The translations under genes and the position numbers were made by a program. Below, one piece after another: positions 19,380 through 23,311 of a DNA stretch of 23,311 nucleotides. Source of the DNA: Gnetum montanum (Eukaryota > Streptophyta > Gnetopsida > Gnetales > Gnetaceae). Below the pieces are notes generated by a model that saw only the letters and a program-made list of their open reading frames with translations, was not told the origin of the DNA and did not search any database. Location: the NCBI GenBank assembly GCA_015680685.1, contig MNCI01001434.1:11011-34321 (forward strand), written 5' to 3'. Numbering within the stretch: position 1 is the first letter of the stretch; every line of letters begins with the position of its first letter.

Positions 19380-21714
19380 TTACTGTGATTGAGCAAGGAG
19401 TTCACCTTGCATTGCTGGAGCAAGTGGTAATGGAGCTATTGGTGAGAGAGATGCGGCCAGATTTGAAGGATGGTACACTTGTGGAATATTTCCCCTAAGA
19501 GAAGGAGTCCCATAGTACTCGCAGGATTGGTAGTGATGTTGAGGATTAACATGACAAACAGAGTCACGTGGAGAGATTAAATGTTGCATGTAATATCCAT
19601 ATGGGTCAGGTTGTCAGTAAGGATATTGTTGCCTTGGTGGTGGCATTCCCCATGATTGTCGGTGCTACCACTGTTGATGTTGCTCAATTGGTTGTGGTGG
19701 AGTTCCACTTGGATAATACATTAAAGTTTGGTGGAAATGCCTTGGGTTACCTTGGGAATAAGGTAACCATTGGGATGTTTGCCATTTATTTAATCATGGA
19801 TTAATTGCATACATCCTAGACTCTTGTAGATGTGAGATCATAGGGAAACATCCCTTAGGATGGTCGTATTGACATATCTCACATCCACTATCATCATTAG
19901 TATCTAAGTCCACAACCACTTCAATAATAGCAACTTTGCCCTTACCCTTATTACGTGCATTTTTTTCTTTTCTCATTTTTCTTTGTGATGAACACTACCT
20001 TACTCTCTAGAGTCCTCTACTACTTTGAGAACAGTTTGGAACCTACTATTTAGGGAGTCCCATATTTGGTCTACCTTTGCTGATACTTCTGATATTAACT
20101 TTTGGATAGGCAAGGTTTTCCTATTCATCATCTCTTCGAGTGGTGACTCTTCCTCATGCTCACAAAATCTAACTCTCTTCTTCGTAACGGAAGGATCTTA
20201 GTTATATTCTTTCACACACACTCTCTCTTTCGTAGCTCATCTTCTTTCTTAGGAACTTGCTCCAATAGTCTTGGAATTTGATGGGACCTAATCTCAAATA
20301 AACTTCCTTGGGCATAAGTCCCAAGGGTTCTTCTTGTTTCATGCCTAAGCCCATCTATGAGATGGTGTAGTTGATCCTACTATGAATAACCATGGCCAGG
20401 ACAACAATGCAATAGTGCATAATAGTGGCCCATGGTAGCATCCAAGGGTTCATGAATTCCTTGTTTCCATCCTTGGATTTGCTTTCACAGGTTAGACACT
20501 TGGGAGTATGTTTGGTACTTGTCATTGAACAATTCTAACATAGTACTCTACCTATGAATGGATTCTGGTTCTAAGGACAAGTACTAGCTTTTAGCTTCTT
20601 TTACTAGTGTCTGTGGGAACAACTTAAGTTTTTGTCACTCATTTTATATGTTTTGCAAGGCAGACGCATGATGAAATGCTTGTAAGTGATTTTGAGGATC
20701 AGTGTTATATCCCCCTTCAAATCATTGGATGTTATTCATATCTAACCTCTTGATCCTACTATCTCTTTGGTGCCTTGTTGCAACTCTCACAGCCTCAACT
20801 ATGTCTAGCATGCTTCAAGTAGCAAGTAGGGGTTCATTAAGATCATTGTGTTCATGGCATCTATGATGCCTACGCTATTCCCTACTCTCCCTCCTTCTAT
20901 GTTGTGATTCCCTAGAGTGCCCTCATCCTCTATCTTGGTTGTTTTGTCTATGACTTCAAATTTGCTTACCCTTATCCTCATGATCTTTTTCTCTATGGCT
21001 ACATCTAGACACTAAAGGAGAGAATGAAGGAGATGATGAAGGTGAAGAAGAAGGAGAACCACCACCATAATAGTGTCTACTACCTTCTCTTCAGTGGTCT
21101 CTACCTCGATCGCAATTGTGATTAAAATGTCCACCTTTGTCATGTGTCCTTATTCCTTTCAAACACTTTGTGTTTGTTGGTATTAGCACCTAGGTTATGA
21201 ATAGTAGAATGAAGGTTCTGATACATAACCCCTTGGTCAAAGTCAAGGAAAGGAACATCATTATGTGGGAAACTACCTAAGGTAGGATCATCACCCTCAA
21301 TTTCGCTTAAAACATGGAGGACATCCTTGGACCATTTTCCCTTCAAAGACTTATCTCCTGTTGCAAATCCCTTTGATGTTGTGCCTCTATGGGACAATAG
21401 TCTCTCAAATCATAGTATTGCACAATGTATTTTGCATGTATGTGTTGCATGCCTATTCGTGTGAGAGCACAAAGAAGCATGCTTGGGACTAAATGGTCGA
21501 GAGGTAACACTATGTTACCTTCCAAGTCACACCAACACAGTTGTTCATCTTGATGGAGAATAAAGGTGAAGTCAGGTACATATGCATTGCGATGAATATA
21601 TACCACATGAAACTATTAAGGGATTGATGGATCAACGTCATGTGTATCCTGCCACCGATTACTTCTTGTGTTAGTCCTAGGTGGTGAAGTGTCTTTGTAT
21701 GAAGAAGAAGACAT
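19380..21714 (-). pseudogene. Gypsy-2 gag
   Basis: The likely start is the minus-strand ATG at 21714-21712 (MSSSSYKDTSPPR), about 115 nt inside the PBS. It runs through VVYIHRNAYVPDFTFILHQD and, after a frameshift near 21350, GKWSKDVLHVLSEIEGDDP. A Ser/Arg-rich linker (SPSSSPSSSPSFSP, about 21035) precedes the conserved retrotransposon Gag core at about 20730-20400: FEGGYNTDPQNHLQAFHHAS, LKLFPQTLVKEAKS, LSLEPESIHR, LELFNDKYQTYSQVSNL, then GLRHETRRTLGTYAQGSLFE. A zinc-knuckle-like CEICQYDHPKGCFP lies near 19870 (CxxCxxxHxxxC, one residue short at two spacings). The tail is rich in Pro, Gln, Tyr and His. Many stops interrupt it. Confidence 0.75.
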
Positions 21715-21825
21715 CTTGTCTTGTTGAGTGTGCAATGTACTATTATCTTTTCCTTAAGTAATCCTAAGGGTTCATTCCAATGATGTGAATGATTTCCTAA
21801 GTTCTACTTAGCGCATAAACAACTC

Positions 21826-21846
21826 AGTCCCTGACAACAGTGCTAA
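21826..21846 (-). promoter_or_regulatory. Gypsy-2 primer-binding site
   Basis: Minus strand TTAGCACTGTTGTCAGGGAC matches, apart from transitions, the TGGCGCCGTTGTCGGGGA-type PBS used by many plant gypsy elements of the Athila/Tat group (tRNA-Asp type). It directly abuts the 5' LTR remnant. Confidence 0.75.
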
Positions 21847-21977
21847 TGATGAAAACCAAGGGCACCACCTCTTATTTATAGGCATGGAGACAAGCCTTGA
21901 TATCATGTATCCGACATTGCATGGTTGGATTCAATATCACAGACATGATATCGTGGTCCTGATATCATGGTTCATCA
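21847..21977 (-). repeat. Gypsy-2 5' LTR remnant (131 bp)
   Basis: Bounded by the PBS on one side and ATAGG on the other. In element orientation it starts TGATGAACC and ends TTTTCATCA. It matches only the first 131 bp of the 820-bp LTR on the left, and contains the same TATA box (21873-21880). Confidence 0.8.
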
Positions 21978-21982
21978 ATAGG
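21978..21982. repeat. Right target-site duplication of Gypsy-2 (ATAGG)
   Basis: Exact copy of 12805-12809, immediately outside the terminal TCATCA of Gypsy-2 and immediately before the resumed copia reading frame. Confidence 0.9.
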
Positions 21983-22831
21983 GATAGATCTAGATGTATT
22001 CTAGGACTGTCATAGGAAACCTTTATTAATAAAGTATTAGAGAGGCTTCGAATAAAAGATTGTTCACTAAATATAGCATTCATTGTGAAGGGTGATAGAT
22101 TCAATTTGAACCAGTGCCCCAAGAATTATTTAGAGAGAAGTTACATGAGCAACATCCTGTATGCTTAAGTAGTTCGAAGCCTTATGTATGCTTAGGTTTG
22201 CACAGGACCTAACATTGCATTTGCTATGGGAATGTTCAATAGAAGTTAGAGTAATTTAGGTATTTCCCACTAGAGGGCTACAAAGAAAGTGATGAGGTAC
22301 CTTCAAGGTACAAAAGATTACATGTTTATGTATAAATGAACTGACTCCTTGGAGGTGACTAGCTACTTCAATTTAGACTTTGCTGGTTATGTTGATTCAC
22401 AGAAATCAACATCTAGTTATGTTTTTATGCTAGCTGGAGGAGCTATATCCTAGAGGAGTGGAAAGCAAACTATGGTTGCTACTTCCACCATGGAGACAAA
22501 TTTTGTTGCTTGTTTTGAGGTTACTTCACATGGTGTATGGTTAAAAAGTTTCATATCAAGGCTTAGAATTGTGGATTCTATATCTAGGCCATTAAGAATG
22601 TTTTATGAAAATTTAACTACTATCTTTATGGCTAAGAATAATAAGAGTGGCAGTTGAAGTAAACACATCAACATAAAGTACTTAGCCATAAGGGAACACA
22701 TTAAGAAAAACAAAGTGATCATTGAGCATATACACATTGAATTGATGATAGCTAATCCTTTGACAAAAGGAATGCCACTAAAGTCATTTAAGGATTATAT
22801 AGTTTGAATGGGACTTGATTCCACAATGTAA
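21983..22831 (+). pseudogene. Copia-1 pol, second part: RT C-terminus and RNase H
   Basis: The frame resumes straight after the duplication with DRSRCILGLS, then NKVLERLRIKDCS, IVKGDRFNLNQCPKNYLE, RSLMYA, CTGPNIAFAMGMF and KKVMRYLQGTKDYMFMYK. RNase H follows: DFAGYVDSQKSTSSYVFMLA with its Asp, QTMVATSTMETNFVACFEVT (usual TMEAEF, so the catalytic Glu-to-Asn change is visible), SHGVWLKSFIS, MFYENLTTIFMAKNNKSGS (usual CDNSAA), SKHINIKYLAIRE and LMIANPLTKGMP. It ends at the TAA at 22829. Stops are scattered. It is the continuation of 10901-12809, split by Gypsy-2, not a separate gene. Confidence 0.9.
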
Positions 22832-23108
22832 TTTGTTGTATGTACAACTTTATAGTCTTAATGAAACTTTTATTTAGTTGTGCTATCTTTTCAGATTGTT
22901 TGCACATATAGTTATGAAAGAAAATTCACATATGGCAAGACCTAAAATGAACATTGGTTTATTCATAAAGCAAGTTACCATATAAGGAATTATGTTTGAA
23001 AGATAATGCATTGTAATACATGGAAGATAATACTCACATAAAGAGGAACTATCACCATGATTCATGGATTTATTTCTTGAACTCTAGACTTGATTAAATA
23101 AGGAGATC
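22832..23108 (+). other. Copia-1 3' untranslated region
   Basis: Non-coding stretch between the end of pol and the polypurine tract, of normal size for the family. A minus-strand open frame at 22883-23065 has no recognisable product. Confidence 0.6.
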
Positions 23109-23119
23109 AAGTGGGAGAT
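23109..23119 (+). promoter_or_regulatory. Copia-1 polypurine tract
   Basis: AAGTGGGAGAT directly before the TGTAACATG that opens the 3' LTR. AAGTGGGAGAT(T) is the common plant copia form. Confidence 0.85.
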
Positions 23120-23311
23120 TGTAACATGCATTATGCATTTCCATATTTATGTGTACATTTTGTAACTTGCATTACACATTTCCCTGTTTACATGTACGTT
23201 AACACATCAAGGTGTCCTCCATATCGGGTAACGTGTTTCCATGTTTATGCATATGTTTTGTAACACGCGTTATGTGTTTCCACGTTTACACATATGTTAA
23301 CACATCAAGGT
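23120..23311 (+). repeat. Copia-1 3' LTR, cut by window end
   Basis: Opens TGTAACATGCATTATG like the 5' LTR at 8350. GTAAC-led units begin at 23121, 23162, 23228 and 23260, one more than in the 5' LTR. The remainder and the target duplication are outside the window. Confidence 0.85.

Larger units (their letters stand above)
12810..21977 (-). mobile_element. Gypsy-2: Athila/Tat-like Ty3/gypsy retrotransposon nested in Copia-1 RT
   Basis: The 9168-bp insert starts TGATGAGTG, ends GGTTCATCA and is flanked by ATAGG. On the minus strand the order is LTR, PBS, gag, protease, RT, RNase H, integrase, non-coding, PPT, LTR. Integrase C-terminal motifs (KLNDALWAYYSTWK, IGYSPYELVYGKLPTLP) resemble the ALWAYRTAxKTPIGMSPYxLVYGKxCHLPVE pattern of the Athila/Tat lineage, as does the tRNA-Asp-like PBS. 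The shared parts of the two LTRs (about 130 bp) differ at roughly 30 positions by eye, so the copy is old. There is no chromodomain and no clear env-like frame. Confidence 0.9.
8350..23311 (+). mobile_element. Copia-1: Ty1/copia retrotransposon carrying two nested insertions, 3' end beyond window
   Basis: 5' LTR 8350-8781 (TG...CA) is followed by a tRNA-Met-type PBS, gag, protease, integrase, RT and RNase H in copia order (integrase before RT), a polypurine tract at 23109-23119 and the start of the 3' LTR at 23120. The two LTR starts agree (TGTAACATG, then GTAAC-led units). By eye the first ~126 aligned bases differ at about 25 sites, mostly transitions, so the insertion is old. Subtracting the LINE tail and Gypsy-2 leaves about 5.2 kb, a usual copia size. 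Many stops and three visible deletions or frame changes make it non-autonomous. Confidence 0.9.

Noticed and set aside
19568-19804. 78-codon plus-strand frame with Val-rich product
   Set aside because: Antisense to the Pro/Gln-rich Gag tail of Gypsy-2.
1-23311. CRISPR array, tRNA or rRNA genes, bacterial operons
   Set aside because: No regularly spaced repeats of the right form, no RNA gene signature that I could recognise, and all coding matches are plant-type mobile elements.

Overview
The window looks like intergenic, retrotransposon-packed DNA from a large-genome seed plant. Species cannot be named from the sequence. Support: it is AT-rich, carries no intact cellular gene, tRNA or rRNA that I could recognise, and almost everything recognisable is a plant-type retroelement (Ty1/copia, Athila/Tat-like Ty3/gypsy, and an L1-type LINE tail with a zf-RVT domain). 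All are decayed by stop codons, deletions and nested insertions, so no long intact reading frame survives.

Layout, left to right. (1) 1-6275: a Ty3/gypsy-type element, here Gypsy-1, on the + strand. It has a 5'-truncated left LTR (~890-1780), a leader, scraps of gag/protease, a reverse transcriptase (RT) stump fused by internal deletion to the integrase C-terminus, a 1.35 kb 3' non-coding tail and a 3' LTR (4603-6275). Its left end abuts a head-to-head inverted copy of the same family (1 to ~880), making an inverted repeat of roughly 0.9 kb arms. (2) 6276-8349: a region holding a pseudogene for a Merlin/IS1595 (ISXO2-like) DDE transposase at 6681-7586. It is readable in one frame for 301 codons with seven stops, and its D-D-E residues are preserved. 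This is the most unusual item in the window. (3) 8350 to beyond 23311: a Ty1/copia element (Copia-1) on the + strand, with 5' LTR 8350-8781, tRNA-Met-type PBS, gag-pol split in two, polypurine tract, and a 3' LTR starting at 23120 and cut by the window edge.

Two elements sit inside Copia-1. A 5'-truncated LINE tail (9126-9897, - strand) lies in its leader, flanked by a 9-bp direct repeat. A 9.2 kb Athila/Tat-like gypsy element (Gypsy-2, 12810-21977, - strand) lies inside its RT domain, flanked by the 5-bp duplication ATAGG. Removing the insert and one ATAGG rejoins the copia reading frame exactly. Gypsy-2 reads, from right to left: 131-bp remnant of the 5' LTR, PBS, gag, protease, RT, RNase H, integrase, about 2 kb of non-coding DNA, PPT and an 820-bp 3' LTR.

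Order of events, inferred from nesting: Copia-1 landed first, and the LINE tail and Gypsy-2 landed in it later. Copia-1's relationship in time to Gypsy-1 and Merlin is not determined. No gene here is expected to make a functional product; the value of the region is as a record of nested transposition and decay.
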